In this document: piece by piece, positions 19,705-28,034 of the stretch | Numbering within the stretch: the stretch's first letter is position 1 | Layout: each line of letters begins with the position of its first letter | Source: Prevotella sp. | Lineage (GTDB): Bacteria > Bacteroidota > Bacteroidia > Bacteroidales > Bacteroidaceae | Length of the DNA stretch: 64,000 nucleotides | Assembly (NCBI GenBank): GCA_016285245.1 | Contig: JAEEQH010000011.1 | Span: forward strand, 16,733 to 80,732 | Reading direction: 5' to 3' | Notes under the pieces: generated by a model | Databases searched by the model: none | What the model saw: only the letters and a program-made list of their open reading frames with translations | What the model was told of the DNA's origin: nothing | Made by a program: the position numbers and the translations under genes

Positions 19705-22042
19705 CCAGTTTTATTCCGAAGAGGTTCACCGACTTGTCCTTCGTCAGTTCATGACTGCCGGCCTCAAGCGTTGTGGTGTGGGTGTTGCCCGAACCACTGA
19801 TCTTTGCGCCGTCAATCTTGATGCTGGCCGTCTCGGTGGAAGCGAAGTAGAGTGTCATCGTCATCTTCTGCGTCAGCGTGAACTTCACCGACGTGGCCGT
19901 CTCCATCTTCAGACAGGTCTTATACTCCGTACCATCGATGGTGGCCGATCCCTTGCTGTTCGAGCCGTTGCCAGTGACGGTGAAGAGCGCGCTGCTGGGT
20001 TTTCCGCTCTTGTCGAACGTGCAGAGGACTGTTCCCTCCACACCGGGTGTCGGCTGTTCGCCGCCCTGTTCGCCGCCCTGTTCGCCGCCTTGTTCACCAC
20101 CTTGTTCACCACCTTGTTCACCACCTTGCTCACCACCTTGTTCGCCGCTCTCAGCATTCTCGTCGCCGAAGATGCCCACGAGCGTCGTCTTGTAGTTGTC
20201 GAGCAGTCCTCCCAGCACGGGGTCGTAGGCTGAGTCGGTGTCGTCGTTGCCCACATTGTCTGTGAAGGTGTAGCTGAAGTCGCCGTGCCCAATGCGTCCG
20301 GCACCGTAGTATCCCGTGACGATGGCCGGTACGTCGGCAGCGGCATCGGGCGTGTACTGGTAGATGCGTGTGGCGTCGGTGTCGAAGTTGTTATACGTTG
20401 TGCCGCCTTCCTTCGTTACCTCAGTAGCGGGTACCTGCTCGTCGCGTGTAGCAGTCTCGTAGGCATCGTATCCTGTCGTGGCGGGAGCCTTCTGGGTGCA
20501 GTACTTGAAGTTCTTGATGGTGCGGTCAAAGTAGTTGCCGAAGGCCTTGATCATGCCGCCCTTCTCGCCGCTGAAGGTGCCGCTGCCCTGGGCGTCGGTG
20601 CCCTGTAGCGAGGAGAGGATGGGCTTCTTGGTCTTCAGGAAGTAGTTGTTCTCCACGAAGACGCTGGCGCCGCTGGTGGCTCCTACACCATACTTGGCCA
20701 CGTTGTCGAAGTAGTTGTTCCACACGTGGACGGTCATGGTGCGGACACGCGGATGACGGGAGTCTGAGTGGTCGAACCAGTTGTGGTGGTAGCTAATGTA
20801 GTTGGGGCCGCTCTCGTCTTTCATGCCAAACATATTGGTCTTGCCGGTATCCCAGTAGTGGCAGTAGCTGACGGTGACGTACTTCGAGTCGGCTTTCACG
20901 TCGATGGCACCGTCGCCCTTGGCGTGGTCGCCGCCACCGTTGGGGCCGTAGAAGACGTCCATGTGGTGAATCCAGATATTGGAGTTGTCGGTGTCGAGGC
21001 TGAGACCGTCGTCCAGACAGCGCATGATGCCCATGTTACGGAACTCCACGCTCTTGCTGTTGCGCACCAGGAATCCGAAGCTGCGGATGGTGGCATCGTC
21101 GCCGATACCCTCGAAGGTGATGTTCAGTTCGCTGTCAGCCCTACGGCCCTTCACCTGGATGCCTTCCTCCTTGCTGCCCACGGCATCAAGGTCAGCTTTC
21201 TCTACGAGACCGATGAAGCGGAAGGCGATGGGCGTCGTGTCGTAGCCCTTTTCGTAGCCTGTGATGATGGCCTGCAGACCTGTACACTTGGTGGTGCCTC
21301 CCTTGGCGTCGGTCTTAACGGTGGTGGTGATGGTCTTAGCCGTCTGCTTCGTGACGTAGAACACCTTGGCACCTGCCTTCAGCGTGCCGTCGTTGTTGTA
21401 GGCTCCAACGCCCGACTGGTAGTTGAAGTGGGCGTAGCCCGTGCGGTCGTAGCTCTTCACCTCCAGGCTGCTGACGCTGCTGCCCTTGGCGGTCTGCTCG
21501 TTGCCGTTACTGTCGACGGGAACGACCTTCAGCTCATAGGTGCCGGCCTTCAGTCCCACGACGTCGGCACGGCCGTAGCTGCCGTAGTTGCGCACCAGCT
21601 GCTCGTCAATCTTCGTGAAGTCGGTGTACTGTCCGCCCTTGACGTAGACATGATATGTCTTTGCGCCGTCCAGGGGCTGCCACTTGGCATAGACGCTCTC
21701 CAACCATCCCTTCGACTCCGTGATCTTCACGTCGCCGTTGATGATTTCGCCGGGCGTTGGATCGTCGCCAGGTGTCGGTGCTGGGTCGTCGCCGGGCTCC
21801 TCCTGCTGCTGTTTCTTCTGGAAGTGAATCTTTTGCACGTTGCTGTAGCTGTCGCTGCCTACGGTCACCCTGCCGTTGGCGTCAATGGCTATTGCGCCAA
21901 TGACGGCCGTGTTGTAGACCTTCTGGCTGTTATCGTTCAGCGTGATGATGGCCTTGTTGTAGTCATCGCCCGTCTGCTGGGCAGTTGCTGTTGTCAGCAC
22001 TGCCAGCAGTAGGGCTATCGTGAGTAGTAGTTGCTTTTTCAT
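19688..22042 (-). CDS. Secreted pectate lyase-like (PL1) with (EQGG)n linker and C-terminal accessory domain
   Basis: NIWIHHMDVFYGPNGGGDHAKGDGAIDVKADSKYVTVSYCHYWD; YISYHHNWFDHSDSRHPRVR. Confidence 0.88.
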   Translation of the reverse strand: MKKQLLLTIALLLAVLTTATAQQTGDDYNKAIITLNDNSQKVYNTAVIGAIAIDANGRVTVGSDSYSNVQKIHFQKKQQQEEPGDDPAPTPGDDPTPGEIINGDVKITESKGWLESVYAKWQPLDGAKTYHVYVKGGQYTDFTKIDEQLVRNYGSYGRADVVGLKAGTYELKVVPVDSNGNEQTAKGSSVSSLEVKSYDRTGYAHFNYQSGVGAYNNDGTLKAGAKVFYVTKQTAKTITTTVKTDAKGGTTKCTGLQAIITGYEKGYDTTPIAFRFIGLVEKADLDAVGSKEEGIQVKGRRADSELNITFEGIGDDATIRSFGFLVRNSKSVEFRNMGIMRCLDDGLSLDTDNSNIWIHHMDVFYGPNGGGDHAKGDGAIDVKADSKYVTVSYCHYWDTGKTNMFGMKDESGPNYISYHHNWFDHSDSRHPRVRTMTVHVWNNYFDNVAKYGVGATSGASVFVENNYFLKTKKPILSSLQGTDAQGSGTFSGEKGGMIKAFGNYFDRTIKNFKYCTQKAPATTGYDAYETATRDEQVPATEVTKEGGTTYNNFDTDATRIYQYTPDAAADVPAIVTGYYGAGRIGHGDFSYTFTDNVGNDDTDSAYDPVLGGLLDNYKTTLVGIFGDENAESGEQGGEQGGEQGGEQGGEQGGEQGGEQGGEQPTPGVEGTVLCTFDKSGKPSSALFTVTGNGSNSKGSATIDGTEYKTCLKMETATSVKFTLTQKMTMTLYFASTETASIKIDGAKISGSGNTHTTTLEAGSHELTKDKSVNLFGIKLVPVTE
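20054..20147. repeat. 12-bp tandem repeat encoding EQGG linker
   Basis: About 8 units of tgttc[ga]cc[ga]cc[ct]; linker ESGEQGGEQGG...EQPTPG. Confidence 0.9.
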
Positions 22043-22044
22043 TT

Positions 22045-22208
22045 TTTCAATGCTTAATTCTTAATTCTTAATTCTTAATGCTTAATGCTCAATGCTCGAA
22101 CTATCCTCGTTCCTCGTTTTTCGTTCCTCGTTTCTCGTTCCTCGTTTCTCGTTCCTCGTTCCTCGAAGAACTTCAATTTTTCAATTCTTCAATTTTTCAA
22201 TTTTTCAA
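22045..22208. repeat. Composite intergenic word-repeat array (three word families)
   Basis: (TTAATTC/TTAATGC)n, (CTCGTTC/CTCGTTT)n, (TTCAATTTTTCAATT)n fill the gap between 22042 and 22197. Confidence 0.9.
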
Positions 22209-22583
22209 CACTTTCACCACCTTCGTACCTTTCTTAATAATGTACGAACCCTTCTTCGGCGCCTTCTTCAGTTGGCGGCCGCTCATGTCGAAGTAGGCGA
22301 GGGGAGCATCCTTCGCCTCGCTCTCCAGCGCTTTCAGGGCGTCGACCACGGTGAAGACGATGGTCACCGTCTCCATGTCGACCGTCTGCGTCGTGCCGTT
22401 GGCCAGGTGTAGCACCACCTTGTCGTCGTCGAACGTCAGCTTAGTCACCGTCTCCGTCTGCTGCTGCTGTCCTACGGTCACCACGGCCTTCTTTGTCTGG
22501 GCCCCGGCAGTCAGCACCGTTGCCAGTACAACCGCTGTCATGAGCACTTTCTTCGTGTGGTCTCCCACTATCAGTTTTCTCAT
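22197..22583 (-). CDS. Small secreted protein with C-terminal sorting-like tail
   Basis: Start set at MRKLIVGDHTKKVLMTAVVLATVLTAGAQ; tail YFDMSGRQLKKAPKKGSYIIKKGTKVVKVLKN. Confidence 0.7.
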   Translation of the reverse strand: MRKLIVGDHTKKVLMTAVVLATVLTAGAQTKKAVVTVGQQQQTETVTKLTFDDDKVVLHLANGTTQTVDMETVTIVFTVVDALKALESEAKDAPLAYFDMSGRQLKKAPKKGSYIIKKGTKVVKVLKN

Positions 22584-22622
22584 TGTTCTTCTTTGTTTTA
22601 GTCTGTTAATAGCTTTTCGATG

Positions 22623-22630
22623 CAAAGGTA
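22623..22630 (-). promoter_or_regulatory. -7 element TACCTTTG upstream of 22197-22583
   Basis: caaaggta on + strand. Confidence 0.5.
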
Positions 22631-22814
22631 GTGCAAAGCAGGCAAAACGCCAAATGTCTCTTGTGAAAATATTACGCAAACGTTTTAGTCCTCTTGCCCC
22701 TTGCTCCTTGCTACTTGCCCCTTCCATTCCATGAAAATTCCACACTTTTGCATCTTTTTTCATGTAAATTGTAAAAAAACGCCCATTTCTGATACAACTT
22801 ACAGTTTTTTTACC

Positions 22815-22822
22815 TATATTTG
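22815..22822 (+). promoter_or_regulatory. -7 element TATATTTG upstream of OMP gene
   Basis: TAnnTTTG match 65 nt before ATG 22887. Confidence 0.45.
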
Positions 22823-22886
22823 CAGTCGAAAGCACGATAAATACCTATTAATTAACTCATAGTATTAACTTTAAACTAACAAGCGT

Positions 22887-23357
22887 ATGAAAAAGATTTT
22901 GATGATTGCGTGCATGATCATTGCCAGCACGGCAGCTTTCGCACAGGCAGGAAAGACCACTATCGGTATCCACGGCGACTACATGCTCGACGATCCCAAC
23001 AACTTCGGTATCGGCGCTAACATGGGCTACGAGTTCATTGACAATGTCCGTGGTGTGGCTGAGTTCAACTACCTCCTGAAGAAGGACCATGTGAGCTATT
23101 GGAACGTCGATCTGAAAGCTGAGTATCTGTTCAAGTTCGGTCAGCTCGTGGTTTATCCGCTGGTAGGTATCGACCTCACGGGCTGGAAGGTCTCTTATGA
23201 CGGTCACAGTGATGACGACTCGAAGCTGGGTTTGAATATCGGTGGCGGCGCAGAATACTGGCTGTCTAATAGCCTCGCCCTGAAGGCTGAGTACAACTAC
23301 AAGACGCAGTACGACGGCTGGAGCCTGCTGAAGTTTGGTGTGGTCATCCCGTTCTAA
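22887..23357 (+). CDS. Outer-membrane beta-barrel protein
   Basis: Signal peptide MKKILMIACMIIASTAAFAQ; alternating beta strands; terminal aromatic F. Confidence 0.75.
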   Translation: MKKILMIACMIIASTAAFAQAGKTTIGIHGDYMLDDPNNFGIGANMGYEFIDNVRGVAEFNYLLKKDHVSYWNVDLKAEYLFKFGQLVVYPLVGIDLTGWKVSYDGHSDDDSKLGLNIGGGAEYWLSNSLALKAEYNYKTQYDGWSLLKFGVVIPF

Positions 23358-23419
23358 GTCTTTAGCGCTTTCAAACTATAACAAAAGAGACATTGTCCTA
23401 ACAGACATCCTCATCAACG

Positions 23420-23482
23420 AAAATCTTCAAAAATCCGACAAGACTCATTCGTAGTCATTTCTGTCAGATTTTTGAAGATTTT
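23420..23482. terminator. Bidirectional terminator between convergent genes
   Basis: aaaatcttcaaaaatccgaca (23420-23440) pairs with tgtcagatttttgaagatttt (23462-23482), flanked by A/T runs. Confidence 0.75.
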
Positions 23483-23513
23483 TGTTTTTCTCAGTTTTCT
23501 TGCAACTTGCTCC

Positions 23514-24152
23514 TTATCCGATGAACTTCAGGATGAGGTCTACCAGTTCGTCCTCCGTCTTGCCGTCAGCCGAGATGACGAGGTCGTAGTTGCGGGTGTC
23601 GTAGCGTGAGGTCTTCGTGTACTTCGTCACGTAGTTCTCGCGCATCTTGTCCACGCGCTCAATGGTCTTGCGGGCTTCCTCCTCGCTCATGTTCTGCTTG
23701 CGTGCCACGCGCTCAATGCGGAAGGGCAGCGATGCCTGGATGAGGATGCTCAGGTGGTTGGGATGCTTCTGGAACACGTAGAAGCCCGAACGTCCGGCGA
23801 TGACGCACGACTCCTCCTCTGCGATGCCCTTGAGGATCTCCTTTTCGGCCTCAAACATCTCGTCGGTGGTCAGCAAGTCTGGCTCGTCGCCCGTTTTCGG
23901 TACATAGTAGCTGGCGTTCGTGTTAGAACCGAGGTTCATGATGCGCTTGAACTCCGACCACCATGAGTGGCTTCTGCCCTTCAGCTTCTCAATCTCCTCC
24001 ACGCTGAGGCGGTATTTCTTCTCCAGCTCCTTGATGAGCGCCTTGTCGTAGAACTCCACACCCAACTTCTCTGCCAGCTTGCGGCCTACGGTGCGACCGC
24101 CGCTGCCCAACTCACGGTTAATCGTGATGACAAACTTCTCGTTCTTTTTCAT
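23514..24152 (-). CDS. Cytidylate kinase-like family protein
   Basis: FVITINRELGSGGRTVGRKLAEKLGVEFYDKALI; VIAGRSGFYVF. Confidence 0.8.
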   Translation of the reverse strand: MKKNEKFVITINRELGSGGRTVGRKLAEKLGVEFYDKALIKELEKKYRLSVEEIEKLKGRSHSWWSEFKRIMNLGSNTNASYYVPKTGDEPDLLTTDEMFEAEKEILKGIAEEESCVIAGRSGFYVFQKHPNHLSILIQASLPFRIERVARKQNMSEEEARKTIERVDKMRENYVTKYTKTSRYDTRNYDLVISADGKTEDELVDLILKFIG

Positions 24153-24172
24153 AGTCGTATAAGTTTTGGTTA

Positions 24173-24760
24173 TTAGTTAAATTCTGGAAATACCTGGTCT
24201 ACGAGCACGCAGAACTCGCGGTAGGCGTCGGTGTCGCTCAGCGGCGCGAGACTCTTGGCCAGGTGGCGGTAGTACCACGCGTGGCGTGCAGGGTCTTTCT
24301 CGTTGAAACGCTGCCACAGACGGTCGCCCTGCTCGCGCTGGTTGCGGGCCATGGCACGCATATTCGACAGTTTGTCGCCGAGGGCTACCATCTGTGTGTC
24401 GCGACTGGCCGTCGCCAGCCTGTCGATGGTCGCCTGCTTGCGCTGCTGCCAGCTCTCCACGTGGCTCATGCCCGGCACCTCGATGTCCGTCTCAGCCTCC
24501 ACCAGTTCGGCCACGCGGGGACCGAACTCGCGGCTGATGTCCTCGATGGTGACGCCGGCGTCCTCCACCACGTCGTGCAGAAGGGCCGCTGCCATCAGTT
24601 CCTGATCGCTGGTCATGGTGCCGACGATGGTCATCGCCTCCAGCGGATGCAGGATGTAGGGTAGGGTGCTACCCTTGCGGTTGACACCCTCGTGGGCCTC
24701 GGTGGCATAGCGTATGGCACGGTCTATGAGCCGTGTGTCAATGGTCTTCTCCTTCTTCAT
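24173..24760 (-). CDS. HD-domain (RSH hydrolase-like / small alarmone hydrolase) protein
   Basis: AHEGVNRKGSTLPYILHPLEAM, AALLHDVVEDAGVT, ALGDKLSNMRAMA. Confidence 0.82.
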   Translation of the reverse strand: MKKEKTIDTRLIDRAIRYATEAHEGVNRKGSTLPYILHPLEAMTIVGTMTSDQELMAAALLHDVVEDAGVTIEDISREFGPRVAELVEAETDIEVPGMSHVESWQQRKQATIDRLATASRDTQMVALGDKLSNMRAMARNQREQGDRLWQRFNEKDPARHAWYYRHLAKSLAPLSDTDAYREFCVLVDQVFPEFN

Positions 24761-25839
24761 TTTCCTTCTTTTAGTTTCTTCTGCATAAACGGTAGCGTCT
24801 CAGCCTGCTCCCACATCATGTCGGCCAGCGTGCCGTTGGCTTCGTCCTCGCCGTTGATGGTGTCGAAGATGGTCTTCAGACCACTACGGCCGCCGTCGTG
24901 CTTCAGCACGTAGACCAGACAGAGGTACTGCAGTCCCACGCTCGACGAGAGGATGTCAAGGTCGGTGGTGGCCAGCTGCGATAGTGCCAGCTGGTAGGCA
25001 TCGTCGCTGTTCTCGTCGATGAAGTGCTGCACGTCGCCCAGCGTTTCCAGTCCGAACGATTCCAACACGGGCAGGTACGACCTCATCGAGATGGGGTATA
25101 TCTCCGCCTGGTTGACGGCGGCAATGCGCTTGTTCAGTCGCTCGAAGGGCCGCAAGTCCATGTAGTTCGTGAACGAGTCGCCCGACAGCGGCACGTCGTC
25201 CAGCTGTCCGCTCTTCACCAGCGCCTGCAGCTGACGGCGGTAGTCGGTGAGCACCGTGCGCAGGCGGCTGAACTCGTCGTCGACGAGCTCCAGCATACCT
25301 GCCAGGCGGTTGAACTGACGGATATATTCGCGGGGAATCTTCACATCACCCTTGTAGCCCGTATCGTGCTCAATGGTCGACCACACGTGCTGCAGCGCCG
25401 TACGCATCTGCAGCTCGAAGCGCTGCCCGCCCTCCTGCAGACGGCAGATGTAGTGCAGCGAGCTGTAGCCGAAGCTGTCCAGCTGGTGCAGCTTACGCTT
25501 GTCGACGCTCTCCTGCCAGTCTATCTTGAAGATGCGCTTCGCGATGGCCGCCACCTTGTCCACCTCGTCGGTATAGAACGTGATGACGCGCAGTCCCACG
25601 AGGTCGGTGATGTCGTCGATGGTCTTGTACTTCGCACCCTTCCGCTCCAGCTTCCCCGCCAGCGACTTCTCCGTCTTCACGCGGCGCTCGATGGCGGTGA
25701 CGTAGATGCCCTGCTTGCGCAGCTCCCGCCGTAGCAGGTTATACGCACTCAGCGACAGCGGCTCCAGCTTCGGCAGTATCTCCCGGTACTGTCTCATCAG
25801 AGCCTCGCCGTGGGGGTCCAGTATCACATTGTTCTCCAT
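24757..25839 (-). CDS. RelA/SpoT-domain (p)ppGpp synthetase-like protein
   Basis: IDDITDLVGLRVITFYTDEV, DSFGYSSLHYICR, RFELQMRTALQHVWSTIEHDTGYK; ATGA overlap with HD gene. Confidence 0.85.
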   Translation of the reverse strand: MENNVILDPHGEALMRQYREILPKLEPLSLSAYNLLRRELRKQGIYVTAIERRVKTEKSLAGKLERKGAKYKTIDDITDLVGLRVITFYTDEVDKVAAIAKRIFKIDWQESVDKRKLHQLDSFGYSSLHYICRLQEGGQRFELQMRTALQHVWSTIEHDTGYKGDVKIPREYIRQFNRLAGMLELVDDEFSRLRTVLTDYRRQLQALVKSGQLDDVPLSGDSFTNYMDLRPFERLNKRIAAVNQAEIYPISMRSYLPVLESFGLETLGDVQHFIDENSDDAYQLALSQLATTDLDILSSSVGLQYLCLVYVLKHDGGRSGLKTIFDTINGEDEANGTLADMMWEQAETLPFMQKKLKEGK

Positions 25840-25847
25840 AACGTTTG

Positions 25848-25855
25848 CAAAGATA
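25848..25855 (-). promoter_or_regulatory. -7 element TATCTTTG for RelA/SpoT-HD-kinase operon
   Basis: caaagata on + strand just upstream of the start. Confidence 0.5.
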
Positions 25856-26008
25856 GGAATAAAGTTTGAAAAACTACGCCTTGGAACGGTAAAAATACGA
25901 AAAAAACTTTTTTTGACGCTCTCAGGAGCCGTCTTTTTCTACTGCTACCTGTTTCGGACTGAGCTGAAGGGGGAGATCATTCATATTCTATATAGGATTA
26001 TTTATGAT

Positions 26009-26342
26009 AAAGGTTGTCAGGTTGTCAAAACGCCGATATACAAAGGCTTTGCAACCTTTTTGAGGTTGACAGAGGTTGACAAGAGGTTGCCATGATTGTC
26101 TTACAGCCCATAAAGCTGGTCTTTAGCTCCCAATTCTCTCGAGAATTCAACGCTAAAGGTGGTCTTTTCGCGCGAAAAGGTCATCCTCTCAGCCGAAAAG
26201 GTCATCTTCTCAGTCGTAAAGGTCATCTTCTCAGTCGTAAAGGTCACCCCTTTAAAGTTGTCAACCTCTTGTCAACCTCTGTCAACCTCAAAAAGGTTGC
26301 AAAGCCTTTGTATATCGGCGTTTTGACAACCTGACAACCTTT
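26009..26342. repeat. Perfect 81-bp inverted repeat (26009-26089 / 26262-26342) enclosing 172 bp with 21-bp tandem repeats
   Basis: Left arm aaaggttgtcaggttgtcaaaacgccgatatacaaaggctttgcaacctttttgaggttgacagaggttgacaagaggttg equals the reverse complement of the right arm at all 81 positions. Confidence 0.97.
26173..26248. repeat. 21-bp tandem repeat, CG[AT]AAAGGTCATC[TC]TCTCAG[TC], 3 full plus partial units
   Basis: Units start at 26173, 26194, 26215, 26236; a diverged unit starts near 26151. Confidence 0.93.
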
Positions 26343-26495
26343 TCTTTGAATTTTTCTATAATAGTGTAATGCAAACCGTTGGTTTTTCCATTATGATCAG
26401 ATGCAAACAGAAGGAAGAAATACCAAAAATAATCGCACTAAAACGTTTGCGTGAAAAAAATAGGTGAAAGGTGTTGAGAATTCGTGGAAATTGTG

Positions 26496-26503
26496 TAACT
26501 TTG
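26496..26503 (+). promoter_or_regulatory. -7 element TAACTTTG upstream of uxaC
   Basis: TAnnTTTG match 41 nt before ATG 26544. Confidence 0.5.
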
Positions 26504-26543
26504 CCGTAAATTTCAACGAATATACTTAAAAACCGAAAGACTC

Positions 26544-27950
26544 ATGAAACAATTCAATGACAAGAACTTCGTGCTGGAGACTGAGATAGCCCAGGACCTG
26601 TACCACAACCATGCGGCCAAGATGCCGATCATCGACTACCACTGTCACCTGATTCCCGAGATGGTGGCCAACGACCACCGCTTCAAGTCGATCACGGAGC
26701 TGTGGCTGGGCGGCGACCACTACAAGTGGCGCGCCATGCGTACGAACGGTGTGGACGAGAAATACTGCACGGGCAAGGACACCAGCGACTGGGAGAAGTT
26801 CGAGAAGTGGGCGGAGACGGTGCCCTACACGCTGAGGAACCCGCTGTACCACTGGACGCACCTGGAGCTGAAGACGGCCTTCGGCATCGAGAAGCTGCTG
26901 AGCCCGAAGACGGCGCGCGAGATCTTCGACGAGTGCAACGAGAAGCTGAAGCAGCCGGAGTTCTCGGCTCGCGGCCTGATGAAGCACTACAAAGTGGAGT
27001 GTGTGTGCACCACCGACGACCCCGTCGACGACCTGCACAACCACATCGAGTATGCCAAGCACAAGGCTCAGGACGATCCCTTGATGATTCCCGCGTGGCG
27101 TCCCGACAAGGCGATGAACATCGAGAAGCCGGAGTTCGCGAAGTACGTGGAGCAGCTGAGCAACGTCAGCGGCGTGAGCATCACGACGTTTGCCGACATG
27201 GTGGACGCCCTGAAGAAGCGCCACGAGTTCTTCGAGGCCCAGGGCTCGAAGCTGTCGGACCACGGCATCGAGGAGTTCTACGACGAGGAGTACACCGACT
27301 CGCAGATTGAGACCATCTTCGAGAAGGCCATGCGCGGCCAGCAGCTGTCGCAGCTGGAGATTCGCCAGTACAAGAACTGCTTCCTGACGGTGATGGCCGA
27401 GATGGACGCCGACGCCGGCTGGACGCAGCAGTTCCACTACGGTGCCATCCGCGACAACAATACGGCTATGTACAACCAGCTGGGCCCGGACACGGGCTTC
27501 GACTCGATCGGCGAGTTCAACACCGCCAAGGCCATGTCGACGTTCCTGAATAAGCTGAACATGAAGGGCAAGCTCACGCGTACCATATTATATACGCTGA
27601 ACCCCTGCGCCAACGAGGTCATCGCCACGATGCTTGGCAACTTCCAGGGCGGCGAGCCGGGCAAGATACAGTTCGGCAGCGGCTGGTGGTTCAATGACCA
27701 GATGGACGGCATGATCCGTCAGATGAACGCCCTCAGCGTGCTCGGCCTGCTGAGCCGCTTCGTGGGAATGCTGACGGACTCGCGCTCGTTCCTGAGCTAT
27801 CCGCGCCACGAGTACTTCCGCCGCATCCTCTGCAACCTGCTTGGCAACGACGTGGAGAAGGGCCTGCTGCCCGACGACCGCGAGCTGCTGGGAAAGATGG
27901 TGGAGGACATCTCGTACAACAACGCGAGACGCTATTTCAAATTTTATTGA
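26544..27950 (+). CDS. uxaC: Glucuronate isomerase
   Basis: IIDYHCHLIPEMVA, KVECVCTTDDPVDDLHNH, LTDSRSFLSYPRHEYFRRILCNLLG. Confidence 0.95.
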   Translation: MKQFNDKNFVLETEIAQDLYHNHAAKMPIIDYHCHLIPEMVANDHRFKSITELWLGGDHYKWRAMRTNGVDEKYCTGKDTSDWEKFEKWAETVPYTLRNPLYHWTHLELKTAFGIEKLLSPKTAREIFDECNEKLKQPEFSARGLMKHYKVECVCTTDDPVDDLHNHIEYAKHKAQDDPLMIPAWRPDKAMNIEKPEFAKYVEQLSNVSGVSITTFADMVDALKKRHEFFEAQGSKLSDHGIEEFYDEEYTDSQIETIFEKAMRGQQLSQLEIRQYKNCFLTVMAEMDADAGWTQQFHYGAIRDNNTAMYNQLGPDTGFDSIGEFNTAKAMSTFLNKLNMKGKLTRTILYTLNPCANEVIATMLGNFQGGEPGKIQFGSGWWFNDQMDGMIRQMNALSVLGLLSRFVGMLTDSRSFLSYPRHEYFRRILCNLLGNDVEKGLLPDDRELLGKMVEDISYNNARRYFKFY

Positions 27951-27959
27951 TAAAAAATT

Positions 27960-27991
27960 CGGCTATCCTGCACGGGGTAGCCGTTTTTTTT
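27960..27991 (+). terminator. Rho-independent terminator of uxaC
   Basis: cggctatcc tgcacg gggtagccg followed by T8. Confidence 0.8.
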
Positions 27992-27992
27992 G

Positions 27993-28000
27993 TACCTTTG
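27993..28000 (+). promoter_or_regulatory. -7 element TACCTTTG upstream of wza-like gene
   Basis: TAnnTTTG directly after the uxaC terminator. Confidence 0.5.
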
Positions 28001-28034
28001 CAGCCGGAAAGTAAAAAAACGCAACGTTGAAGAG

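Noticed and set aside
20054-20147. 12-bp repeats in pectate lyase as CRISPR or mobile element
   Set aside because: Contiguous in-frame (EQGG)n linker, an ordinary interdomain repeat.
25706-26095. 129-aa + strand ORF running from the RelA/SpoT antisense into the left arm
   Set aside because: Starts antisense to a supported gene and crosses a promoter region; no domain.
26173-26248. 21-bp repeats as a CRISPR array
   Set aside because: Units are directly adjacent without spacers and no cas genes are present.
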